From Pseudopyrenochaeta lycopersici (Eukaryota > Ascomycota > Dothideomycetes > Pleosporales > Pseudopyrenochaetaceae): DNA of 64,000 nucleotides. The position numbers and the translations under genes were made by a program. Of the stretch, positions 11,661 to 20,873 are shown in pieces. The notes under the pieces are model-generated. The model had not been told where the DNA came from. It saw nothing but the letters and a program-made list of their open reading frames with translations, and made no database searches. Positions within the stretch are counted from its first letter, which is position 1, and every line of letters starts with the position of its first letter. The DNA is taken from the NCBI GenBank assembly GCA_003313425.1, contig NHZP01000025.1, forward strand, positions 744,001-808,000, written 5' to 3'.

Positions 11661-11826
11661 AAAGATAAACTCAGAAGTACTACACAGGAAAGGGCGATTA
11701 ATAGAAGGACCGATACCACGGCCTTCGGAACCTCCGGAAGCAAAGCAGTCATAGAAAGGAGGGGAGAGAACAGACAATGAATCAATCACGTTCATCATCA
11801 AAATTCATCAAAGATCAAGCCAAATA
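11661..11826. repeat. 166-bp dispersed repeat, uninterrupted copy
   Basis: This block matches, in reverse orientation, the sequence on both sides of the pogo-like element at 38594-40448. Here it is uninterrupted: AGAAGTACTACACAGG contains a single TA (11681-11682) where the other copy carries 1.9 kb of transposon. It has no clear inverted ends of its own; its parent element is unknown. Confidence 0.8.
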
Positions 11827-11859
11827 GTCCTTGAATCTGACAAGAAGAAAAAGGAGATA

Positions 11860-13715
11860 ACGTACTTTACAAGCGAACCGTTAACACAAGCGAACCGTAG
11901 GATCTTTCTTGGCACTGCAAAACCACTACTATTAATAACACTACTACCTAATTTTATGAAATAATTATATTGCGCAAGGTTCCTTAACGTGCTGGACAAG
12001 TCCTTACATTATGCCCAGTTAACATACACTTCCTGCAGCGGCGCGGAGCTTGACTTGAAGGCTTAAGTGTCGCATCACTATCCTTACTTTGTGCAGCTTC
12101 TAGAAGCACTACAGCGTCCTGTGATTGCTTAACTGCCTCCTTAAGTGTAAGACTCTCTCTTTGAGTAATATACTTAACTTTAATGTTGCGCTTCTTAACT
12201 ACTTTAGCATTCTGAGCCTGTGCACGCTTGAGTTCCTCTGCTATAATCGCCGTCGCTTGTAACGCCAACTTGGCACTCTTTGCCATCTTTCTTATTGCCA
12301 CTATCGTAGGCGACGTAGATCGTCGCTGAAGCTCATGTTGTTGGCGTCTTACAGCTCTCTGCTGCTTCTCAATCTGTCGCACCGTTGTAGGTGTGTTAGT
12401 TACTGAATTTGTTGAGGAAGATGAGGGCTCAGATGGTGGTGGGATGTCGATCGTGATCGCACCCAATCTATCCAGCACCTCGTTAGGATTGAATGGGAAA
12501 TTACCAGTAGCCCAAAATGCGCTTTCAATATTGCTGTTACTCAGCGCTTCAGGACGAGCAGCAGCGTAGATCCGAAGGAAATCGTCCACATCAACATGGT
12601 TCTGGCCGTCACGAGCCAACATCTCTACCCCTCGACGATAGCGCTGCTTAACTGAACTAAAGCAGGCAACATCTAATGGTTGCAGAATGTGCGAAGAATG
12701 TGAAGGTAGCCATAACGGGATAATATCGTTGTTCTTGCGTACGTTTCAAATGGCTCTGAACAGTGGCTGCTGTGTCCATCCATAATGAGGAGTCGTTTGA
12801 TTCCTTTGGTGTGTTGCTTTGTACAAGGATCAAACACTTCTGTAAGCCATAGATAGCCTAGTCTGTCATTAGACCATCCCGTTTCGCTATGGGCGATTAC
12901 CCAGTCATCTGGAATGCCTGCATCCTTGTCAAACCAGACGTTCTGGAACACCTTCCCTCTGGCGATAACCATGGCTGGTATGCGGCGTTTGGCGACGTTG
13001 ATGCATTCAATAACAGTCATCCAGTCTCCGCCAGGCTGTATGTGGTATCGGGGACCATCTGCTGCCGTCACAACCTTGGCTGTACCAATGTCGCCTCTTA
13101 GGAAGCCAATCTCGTCCATGTTGTAGATGTCGTCATCTTGTATGCCATGCTTGTTGGCCACGTTCCTGAGGAGCCGAAAATGTTCGTTGATTACCTCAGG
13201 ATCCTCCTGTTTTGCTCTTTGATAGTCGTATTTCCTGCTCTGTGCAACTTGTACTTCAGGAGTGCGTCGAACGTAGTTAGTGACCCAATTTTTGCTAACT
13301 GGCCGCTTGCCCCGCAGTCGACGCAGCATATTTGCAGTGTCTTCAACCATCCACTTGCGACGGGGATATCCGCGGGTAGTAAGGTCTAATATCCACCTAG
13401 TCAGTGTCTGTTCTTCATCGTCGTCAAGGTTTCTACTGTTTGCGATGGTTTCGGCGCGTGGCGCGCGACCGTAGAGGCGCTGTCGGAGTGTGTCGTAGTT
13501 TACGCGATATATGGACGACACCTTATAGGTGCTTGAGATTTGATTATTTCTTAACGCGTTAATAGCACATAAAATCCGTCCTTCTCGTTCCAAAGCTATA
13601 GTCTTCGAATTTTGAGGCATAGTGCTAGTTAGGATTGCGAAATGTAGACTGTTGGTGGGGTGCCAAGAAGGATCCTACGGTTCGCTTGTGTTAACGGTTC
13701 GCTTGTAAAGTACGT
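11860..13715 (-). mobile_element. Pogo/Fot1-like element, family I copy A
   Basis: Terminal repeats start ACGTACTTTACAAGCGAACC and contain the motif AAGCGAACCG twice. TA dinucleotides flank both ends (11858-11859 and 13716-13717). Length 1856 bp, almost the same as copy B at 38594-40448. The right-hand TA seems to be the terminal TA of an older pogo-like element (13718-15478). Confidence 0.9.
11984..13620 (-). pseudogene. Family I pogo-like transposase, one frameshift (copy A)
   Basis: Starts MPQNSKTIALEREGR with a psq-type helix-turn-helix, a CENP-B-like DNA-binding region (KWMVEDTANMLRRLRG), then the DDE_1 core with YNMDEIGFLRG and LLIMDGHSSHCS. A one-base deletion near 12735, visible against copy B, shifts the frame just before the third Asp; the C-terminal part (12622-11984) is otherwise open and ends in a CCHC zinc knuckle, CRKCMLTGHNVRTC. 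Against the related copy it has also lost one residue in QPGDRDW. Otherwise well preserved, so inactivated recently. Confidence 0.88.
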
Positions 13716-13717
13716 TA

Positions 13718-15478
13718 ACGTGTTCAACCACTCGCTCGGCAACACCAGTCGCTCGGCCACCTCATCAAAACAGGAGGATCTTAACGCACGATAATGCGAC
13801 AACCACGCCGTAAGTTTACTAGTAAATATAGTAGTATTACTCTCTATCTTTGTTTACACGAAGTCCGATTGTGACCTTGAGTTCCGCATTTAGTGCAGGT
13901 TGGTGGTGCTCGTTGCCGAGGCCAAGAAGCCTTCTCCTCTACCCTCAAGTTTAAGGCTATTTCAGTAGCTACAGCCAACGCGCGACCTACCTTGACCCGT
14001 AAGGCACCTCCAGCTGCAATATATTGTTGCTGTTTGTTCTTCCTACGTCGTAAACGCATGTTTAAGGCACGAAGTTTGCTGTTTTCCTCTGCTAAGATTA
14101 TAGCTAAGTTCATAGCTAGCTGACAGCCTTTAACAAGCTGCGCGAGAGCCTTGCTTAAGGGGCTCTGTAATTGACGTTGAAGGAGCTCACGTACAAGGCA
14201 AGCCTGTTAATTAAGTTGATTAGTAGTGTAAGGCGTTTCTGTTATCCAAACAGCCTCAGCCGTAGCTACTGTCTGTAGAGGAGACAGTGTACGGACAACT
14301 GTCAGCGTTAATAGGACACGTTCAGGACAGAACGGGACTAAGCCTGTCGCCTAAAAGCCTGCAAGGATGTTTAAGGCTGAGAAAATAGTTAAACGTATAC
14401 GTGGATATATATAGAGAAATTCGTCCTTATCAACAAACTGCACCCGTTGGCGCGCAAGCCTGTCTATTGCGTGTCCGTACGCTGTCTTGAGGGGCGAGAA
14501 GCAACCAACATCAAGAGGCTGTAGCTTATGGGACGTGTGAGGAGGCATGCAGAGGGTGATTATATTCCTCTCTGCGCAGTAAGTATCGAACACAGGCGTC
14601 GCGTGGCTACTGTGGTCGTCTAGTATTAGAAGGCGATAGCCTCCTATAGTACGTGAGGCCGTGTGCAGGTCGAAATGCTTCAACCAGTCAAGGCTAAGGT
14701 CGTCGGTTGTCTATCCGTTGTCGCTTACACTAATGCTCCAGTCGCTAGGCAGCTGTAGCTCAGGACTATACCACGACGCCTGGTAGACTCTGCCCTTAAG
14801 GATGATAAAGGGAGGCAGTATAAAGCCCACAACGCTCACACACTCGATTGTCGTCGTCCAGTCACGATTGCCAGGCTGAACGACAGTTGCTCGTCCGATA
14901 GTATTAGAGCTAGTAACTACCTTTAACGTTAAGGCGATACCCATTATGAACCCAGTCTCATCAAAGTTATAGGTGTCCTCAGCAACTATCCCGTACGTCT
15001 GAATCGTGTCCCTCACAAGACTATACCAAGCGTTTATCTTTACAGGATCCTCGCATTTTGCGCGCTGTGAGTGGAATTTACGGTTCTACTTTGTCTGAAG
15101 CTCTAACTGAGCCTTGATAAAACGAGAGACCCAGTTCTTGCCAAGAGGAGGTGGAGGAGGCTGCTGGCCTCGTGCAGCGAGAAGGGCGTCTCCCATCTGA
15201 CGTACGTCAATGATATGAGGCGGAAAGCCTCGTCGATCAAGCTCTAGTATCTATTGAACAAGGCTCTGTTCCTCAGTAGGCGATAGCTTACGTTTACGTG
15301 CGTTAATCGCTGGTGGAGGCAGGCGGCCTTTGATTCTGTCCTGCAGCGTTGATCGAGGAACACTAAACAGCTGCGCGGCCCTCCACACACTTGTAATTTA
15401 TTTTAAATTAATTGCCTGAGACGCAAGAAGGACACGGCCCTCCTTTTGAGCTATAGGAGGCTGTCGTTGCCTTGTCAT
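13718..15478 (-). pseudogene. Older pogo-like element with broken transposase
   Basis: The left end (13718-13757) looks like a Fot-type terminal repeat with the motif ACTCGCTCGG/GTCGCTCGG twice; the right end is missing because the mariner remnant begins at 15485, seven bases past the start codon (15478). Pieces in order: psq/CENP-B domain with in-frame TAA and TAG, core pieces TYNFDETGFIMG and LLILDDHSSHAT (the motif is normally DGHSSH), HKLQPLDVGCFSPLK, and a C-terminal zinc knuckle CTKCGTQGHNRTSC near 13870. Several stops sit at W and Q codons, which fits RIP. Non-functional. Confidence 0.75.
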
Positions 15479-15484
15479 GGTGGC

Positions 15485-16188
15485 ACCTGGTTTCAGAAAA
15501 AGAGCCCACTCAAAAAATGGCTTGGCTTCCCCAACACCACCAATAGCCTCACCAAAACGATGAAGGATGGCCACTTTAAGCAGTTTTTCGAGCAGTTTAA
15601 GGATGTGCTTAAATTTAAAGCTGTAAATTTGTACTGGATAGCTATCTAGAGCAGCTTTTTAAGCGTTTTTCCTCACTACCCAGTTATCTGACCATCTAAT
15701 TCAATGCAATCTCTCAGCCTTTAAGGCATACTATTAACCTGAGTATTTATGAACTTTTAAGTAACTTTCTCCCATCCCTTAATAGCTAGTTTACGAGTTT
15801 TAAACTCATCCTAATGCGGAAATCTTAACATGAATTGCTTAGGAGGTCGCTAGTAATTCTTAATAGGGGCTAGATCTGGCGAGCTGGGGCAGTTAAAGTA
15901 GTGCTTAAGCTTATTCTTCTGCTTCTAAGTCTTAATAATATTCCCTTTCTTTAGCTGCCCTCCTCCATAGCCGCTATTATTATCCTCTTCTAGAACGAAG
16001 TTATCTCCCCTCTCTAGCTAGGGCTTAACAACTGGCTCAAGGATCTGGTCTCTATACACGTGGTGAGACATCTTGCTATTCTTATTCTAAGTATTAAAGA
16101 AGTGAAGCTTACTCTTAAAATTATAACCTATAGCAGCCTAGCTATGCTGCCTCTCATTCTTCTTCTTATTAGTTCTATTAAGAATTTA
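15485..16188 (-). pseudogene. Half of a RIP-damaged mariner-like element
   Basis: The first 29 bases are the terminal repeat seen at both ends of the full element at 45617-47059 (CACCTGGTTTCAGAAAAAGA...). The block matches that element's last ~690 bp in reverse complement and includes the transposase end with the SSPDLAPIKN-type motif and many stops. It breaks off at 16188, just before the pogo-like element at 16195. Many stop codons are the same as in the other copy. No function. Confidence 0.8.
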
Positions 16189-16194
16189 AGAGTA

Positions 16195-18031
16195 ACGTAC
16201 CTGATAAGCGAATCGTTCGGGTGTGCCAAGACAACCACCAAACATCTACACCTACCAACATCATGCCACTGAATTCGAAGACTGCAGCTTTAGAGCGAGA
16301 AGGACGACTTGTCTGTGCTTTAAACGCGTTAAAGAAGAACCAAATCTCAAGTATTAAGGAGGCGTCGCGCATATATCGCGTGAATTACGATACACTCCGA
16401 CGCCGCCTCCACGGTCAACCCCCACGCGCCGAAACCGTCGGAAACAGTAGAAACCTTGACGACGATGAAGAACAGACATTGACTGAGTGGATATTAGATC
16501 TTGCGGCCCGCGGTTATCCCCCTCGCAAGTGGATGGTTGAGGACACAGCCAATATGCTGCGTCGACTGCGGGGTAAGCCGCCAGTCGGGAAATGTTGGGT
16601 GAAGAACTATGTTAAACGTACCCCTGAAGTGCAAATTGCACAGAGCAAGAAATACGACTATCAAAGAGCAAAACAGGAGGATCCTGAGGTGATCAATGAG
16701 CATTTCCGGCTCCTTAGGAACGTGGCGAATAAGCATGGCATCCAAGATGACGATATGTACAACATGGACGAGATAGGCTTCCTAAGAGGTGACATTGGTA
16801 CAGCCAAAGTTGTGACAGCAGCAGATGGCCCTCGATACCACATACAGCCTGGTGATCGTGACTGGATGACAGTTATTGAATGCATCAACGTAGCCAAACG
16901 CCAAATACCAGCCATGGTTATCGCTAAAGGGAAGGTATTCCAGAACATCTGGTTTGATAAGGATGCAGGCATTCCAGATGACTGGTTAATCGCCCACAGC
17001 GAAACTGGATGGTCGAACGACAGACTAGGCTATATATGGCTTACAGAGGTGTTTGATCCTTATACGAAGCAACACACCAAAGGCACCAAACGACTCCTCA
17101 TAATGGATGGACACAGCAGCCATTGTTCAGAGCCATTCGAGACCTACGCAAGGGAAAACAACATTATCCCATTATGGCTACCATCACATTCTTCGCATAT
17201 TCTACAACCATTAGATGTCGCCTGCTTCAGCGTAGTTAAGAGGCGCTATCGTCGAGGGGTAGAGATGTTGGCCCGTGATGGCCAGAACCACGTTGATGTG
17301 GACGACTTCCTTCGGATCTACGCTGCGTCTCGTCCTGAAGCGCTGAGTAACAGTAATATTGAAAGCGCCTTTAGAGCTACTGGTATTTTCCCATTTAATC
17401 CCAACGAGGTGCTTGATAGATTGGGTGCGATTAACATCCTACCACACTCTGAGCCCCCATCTTCCTCAACAAATTCGGTGACCAATACACCTACAACAGT
17501 GCGACAGATTGAGAAGCAGCAGAGAGCTCTAAGACGCCGGCAAGATGGGCTTCAGCGACGATCCACGTCACCTACAATGGTGGCAATGAGAAAGATGGCC
17601 AAGAGTGCTAAGTTAGCTTTACAAGCGACAGCAATCATGTCTGAGCAACTTGAGCGTGCACAGGCTCACAATGCAAAAGTGGTTAAAAAGCGTAACATTA
17701 AAGTTAAGTATATTACTCAAAGAGATAGTATTACACACAAGGAGGCAGTTGAGCTATCACAGAAGCTTGTAGCGCCTCCAGAGTCCCCACAAAACGAGGA
17801 TGGTGATGTGACACTAAAGGCTTCAAATCGAGCTCCGCGCCGCTGCAGGGAGTGTATGTTAACTGGGCATAACGTAAGGACTTGCCCAGCACGTAAGAAA
17901 CCTTGCGCAATGTAATTATCCTATAAAATTAGGTGGTGGTGTCATAATGCAGGAAGATGGTGGTGTTGTTGGTGGTGCCAAGAAATGCCTGACCGATTCG
18001 CTTATCCGAACGATTCGCTTATCAGGTACGT
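16195..18031 (+). mobile_element. Pogo/Fot1-like element, family I variant, intact
   Basis: Terminal repeats start ACGTACCTGATAAGCGAATC, a diverged version of those of copies A and B, with the same two internal AAGCGAAYCG-type motifs. TA flanks on both sides (16193-16194 and 18032-18033). Length 1837 bp with a full-length transposase, so it could be autonomous. Confidence 0.92.
16263..17915 (+). CDS. Pogo/Fot1-like DDE transposase, full length
   Basis: About 550 residues from MPLNSKTAALERE; I prefer this start to an ATG 42 bases upstream because the related copies begin at the equivalent codon. Domains: psq-type HTH (residues ~5-50), CENP-B-like HTH (~75-140, PRKWMVEDTANMLRRLRG), DDE_1 core (~175-380) with YNMDEIGFLRG, LLIMDGHSSHCS and ILQPLDVACFSVVKRRY giving three catalytic aspartates, a basic coiled region (~430-500), and a C-terminal CCHC zinc knuckle CRECMLTGHNVRTC. 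No stop or frameshift. It excises and inserts DNA at TA sites. This is the only open copy of the three in this window, so it could in principle act in trans on copies A and B, though the terminal repeats differ. Confidence 0.92.
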   Translation: MPLNSKTAALEREGRLVCALNALKKNQISSIKEASRIYRVNYDTLRRRLHGQPPRAETVGNSRNLDDDEEQTLTEWILDLAARGYPPRKWMVEDTANMLRRLRGKPPVGKCWVKNYVKRTPEVQIAQSKKYDYQRAKQEDPEVINEHFRLLRNVANKHGIQDDDMYNMDEIGFLRGDIGTAKVVTAADGPRYHIQPGDRDWMTVIECINVAKRQIPAMVIAKGKVFQNIWFDKDAGIPDDWLIAHSETGWSNDRLGYIWLTEVFDPYTKQHTKGTKRLLIMDGHSSHCSEPFETYARENNIIPLWLPSHSSHILQPLDVACFSVVKRRYRRGVEMLARDGQNHVDVDDFLRIYAASRPEALSNSNIESAFRATGIFPFNPNEVLDRLGAINILPHSEPPSSSTNSVTNTPTTVRQIEKQQRALRRRQDGLQRRSTSPTMVAMRKMAKSAKLALQATAIMSEQLERAQAHNAKVVKKRNIKVKYITQRDSITHKEAVELSQKLVAPPESPQNEDGDVTLKASNRAPRRCRECMLTGHNVRTCPARKKPCAM

Positions 18032-18051
18032 TATCCCTACTAAGATTAGTA

Positions 18052-18633
18052 CAGTGCCCTTCCAAAAGTTTTCGCCGCGCACGCACGAGCCACCCTCACC
18101 AGCACATGTACACAAAACTTCAACACCATATATCTTAGCCAATACATAATATAATTTAATTATTTTTGAAGAAATAGTTGCGCACGTGTTTAATATTTCG
18201 TTTGCCACCCTTGTGCTTTCTTGCATGCAGCAATTCGTCGTGGCATGCTCATGATGAGGCGCCGGATCAGGCTGGCTGGTATGCGACGCCAGCAATCTTT
18301 TAATGCAGCGCAAAAGCCATCCCACTCCTCTATAGCTTGAATATAATTGTTGTACTGAGGATAGGATCTGTACATGAGCTTTTTGAGATACCACCAGAGG
18401 TGCTCAATTGGGTTGAGATCAGGTGAGTAGGGTGGCCAGTCAACAGTGCTGATGTGGTGCTCAGCCAGAAATCTCCTTGTCGCTGCAGCTGTATGTACGC
18501 GCGCGTTGTCCTGCATAAAAAGCTGTGAACGACGCCATGATCGCAAGAGGCATTTCTTCAAAGCCTTAATGTAACTTTTGGCGGAGTATCCACAGTTTGG
18601 AGCATTAGGATCGCGCTCCATTATGACTAGAGG
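18052..18633 (-). pseudogene. Truncated Tc1/mariner transposase copy
   Basis: A TA (18050-18051) is followed by a terminal repeat, CAGTGCCCTTCCAAAAGTTT, related to that of the element at 4449-5729. The open reading frame on the minus strand (18621-18190) carries the last two catalytic regions, FMQDNARVHTAAATRRF and YSPDLNPIEHLWWYLKK, and the C-terminal end. The first half, including the HTH and first Asp, is lost at about 18633. In the remaining part the frame is open, so it is younger than the copy nested in the hAT element. Confidence 0.85.
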
Positions 18634-18648
18634 GCATACTTGGACAAA

Positions 18649-18681
18649 GTTGTACGTACAACACGTTGTACAACGCGTTGT
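18649..18681. repeat. Cluster of overlapping short palindromes
   Basis: Three perfect palindromes overlap or abut: GTTGTACGTACAAC (18649-18662), CGTTGTACAACG (18664-18675) and ACAACGCGTTGT (18670-18681). Further GTTGTAC motifs occur to about 18740. They could be repeat-element end sequences or binding sites; I do not recognise them. Confidence 0.6.
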
Positions 18682-18867
18682 GTAGTATAGACCTGAATCT
18701 GTTGTACAATAACTACATGTTGCAGGTAGTTGTACACAGTTGTCAGGGTTCGGCTGCGATCTGGTTCAGCAGCGATGCTCGAGTAACGAATAGCAATAGT
18801 ATTAGCTTAGCTAGGGACGAGACTAGATACAAGACGTAGCACGAAGAAGGAGAAAAGGGTTTCACGT

Positions 18868-18890
18868 CCGTGATCCCTTCAGGATCACGG
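18868..18890. repeat. Perfect hairpin upstream of an unknown ORF
   Basis: CCGTGATCC, loop CTTCA, GGATCACGG: a perfect 9-bp stem with a 5-base loop, 56 bp before the ATG of the ORF at 18947. No T-run follows and the context is eukaryotic, so it is not called a terminator. Confidence 0.55.
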
Positions 18891-18946
18891 TTCTGCGTTA
18901 ATCCGCTCCGGATCGTCGTGTCCGTGCTAGCCTGTCGCGTGGTCCC

Positions 18947-19642
18947 GTGACATCCAGTTCGAAAACCAGTCCGTCCAGTCCAGTCCAAGCAGATGACTGG
19001 ATTACACCTATCCAGCACTATCCCGAACAGGTCATGCCTAATCAAGGGGTATCATCTCGACTTCCTGGTCAAACCGTATCCAGCCCATCTTTGATTTCCC
19101 AACCGTCAGACTCAAGGGATCACAGTGCCTTATGGCAACGGATCAGAGCTATACAAGCGAGCCTCACGGAAATCGAGGCAATAAGAGAACGTCACCAGGC
19201 TCAGGGAATTAGAGCTGCTAGGCAGGCAGGAAACGGGGACGGAAACAACGAAAATGGTCAAATTCATGGGGCACAGGCATCTACAACGGCAGCAGAGCAT
19301 TCAACCTTGCGGCCCCCATCAGCTGAACTGCCAGTATCCCAGCCAATTGTAGACCAGCAGCTGCGGCCAGACGTGGATAACCAGCAATGCAGCAGCAGCT
19401 CTCAAGCAGATCTAGCCGCTTCACAAGTCACTTACATTAAATCCACAGTTACAAACAATACCTTTACATTCGGGACATCTAGCTCTGTTCCAAATATCGC
19501 TATTAATGCCACATCAAACCCACCAGGTGGAAACAAAAGATCTATGGCAAGTAGAGATGGATGGGAGAGTAATGTCCAAAGCGAAGAGCCTCCAGCGCTA
19601 TCAACGCGATCAAGGAAAAGAGCGCGAAGGGACCAATCGTGA
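18947..19642 (+). CDS. Unrecognised low-complexity ORF
   Basis: 231 codons rich in Ser, Gln, Asn and Thr, with one likely amphipathic stretch (WQRIRAIQASLTEIEAIRER, residues ~65-85) and a basic C-terminus (RSRKRARRDQS). I do not recognise a family. It lies between a truncated Tc1 element and a solo LTR, so it may be part of an undetected mobile element (a gag-like or ORF1-like protein) rather than a host gene. No homologous copy is seen elsewhere in the window. The start is the first ATG after a run with no in-frame stop. Confidence 0.35.
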   Translation: MTSSSKTSPSSPVQADDWITPIQHYPEQVMPNQGVSSRLPGQTVSSPSLISQPSDSRDHSALWQRIRAIQASLTEIEAIRERHQAQGIRAARQAGNGDGNNENGQIHGAQASTTAAEHSTLRPPSAELPVSQPIVDQQLRPDVDNQQCSSSSQADLAASQVTYIKSTVTNNTFTFGTSSSVPNIAINATSNPPGGNKRSMASRDGWESNVQSEEPPALSTRSRKRARRDQS

Positions 19643-19917
19643 GACATTGGATAGAGATTTAGATCTATTATAATACCAACTTTGGCATTTCCCTTTATGC
19701 AAGGCTACTGCTGCTTTGTCTACTGCCCGAGAGCGTCTGGGAAGGCGCGAAGCCCACTAATAAAATGGTGGCATTTGGGTCCGAAACAGTGGTATTTGGG
19801 TCATTATTTGAGCCGAGGTCACATGTGTGGTAGTGTATTCAAAACAGTGGTAGATGGGGAATTATTACGCCAAGCAGTGGTATGGCGTATTAGTATGAGT
19901 ACTCTAATAATGTGGCA
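19643..19917. other. Non-coding, repeated GTGGTA motifs
   Basis: No gene seen. Short phrases such as GGTGGCATTTGGGTC, GTGGTATTTGGGTC, GTGGTAGATGGGG and AGTGGTATGG recur at irregular spacing (19768-19895), like a decayed minisatellite. Confidence 0.4.
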
Positions 19918-20131
19918 CATGTGATGCAATTCTCAATAGACTTTGAATTATCTCTATTTTTTGAGTTGTCTCTTCCTCTTCTACAGAGCACAACCTAGTC
20001 TTTATATCTGCGGTCTCAACTTCAGCTCTTCGGACTGGCCGACGGTCAATCCGATATTCTCGGTCTCACCGAAAGTCTATTATTTCGGTTTCTCCGATCA
20101 GATATCACCGTACTTTCTAGACCTGTCAACA
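19918..20131 (-). repeat. Solo LTR
   Basis: Read on the minus strand it starts TGTTGACAGGTCTAGAAAGT and has a TATAAA box about 130 bases in. A diverged copy starts at 35270 on the plus strand. The 5-base sequence TGGCA occurs immediately on both sides (19913-19917 and 20132-20136), as expected of a target duplication, but the distal end reads ...CACATG rather than the usual ...CA, so the exact end is uncertain. No internal retroelement genes adjoin it. Confidence 0.6.
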
Positions 20132-20136
20132 TGGCA

Positions 20137-20873
20137 GACATCGGGCATCGCAAGAAGGGGTTTGTCAATACGGAGGGGTATTAACGGGTGGGTTCAACGA
20201 TTAGAGAGATTTGGGATTGACGGTGCAGGGCCAGGGCGGACAATTATTGAGTATTTAGGAAAGAAGCGAGCATTAGAGACAGTTGAGAGTAACAATTTGG
20301 TAGGAGAATTTTGTTGGATTACAAGGTTATTAGCAGAGTAGGGTAAATATAGAGGATAACAGGGTTAGCGTAAGCAGGATTCAATTTAGGGTTGGGTTAC
20401 AAGCAGTAGAAGAGAGAAAGGTAGGGGTAATACCCCGTGTAAGAGTGCAGAGGGTGTTTAGGTTAATAAAGCCGTTTGAGAGTAAAGGGGATGTTAGCAT
20501 TAAATTTACCACACAGCAGCCCCAGTTGCGCGTAAAGGAGCCCCCAAAGATTGGTGGGTAGAACCGTGATAAGGTATCCTTTGAAAATCCTCACGGAACA
20601 ACAGTGTGCCCCTGCTTTCACATGACATAGATTCAGCATAACGTGCGGTAAGCCACGCGAAAGGGTGAGCACGGCTCGTCGCGAAGGGCTCTATCTGAGG
20701 AATGAGTGTCTCTAGCTTGCTTCTATTTGCTAACGACCGTGTGCAACGCGATCAACTACTGGTTGTATTCTCAAGCCAGATTCTATCATACATGCCACAT
20801 ACGTTAGTGAAACAGCCTCGTATCGAGCTTTGTTCGTGCCATTTTGTCCATCCTTCAGTAGTAGACTGGACTA
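20137..20873. other. No gene recognised
   Basis: A stretch readable on the plus strand (20140-20340, including GWVQRLERFGIDGAGPGR) looks protein-like but has stops after 20340 and matches no family I know; it may be a remnant. 20460-20870 holds nothing I can assign apart from the 3' flank of the DUF6604 gene. Confidence 0.3.

Noticed and set aside
10117..18640. Starship-type giant element
   Set aside because: No tyrosine recombinase (DUF3435) captain or typical cargo was found; the block is explained by individual TA-type transposons.
18743..19045. Minus-strand ORF of 100 codons opposite the unknown Ser/Gln-rich ORF
   Set aside because: No family features, overlaps a longer ORF and crosses the hairpin; probably a chance frame.
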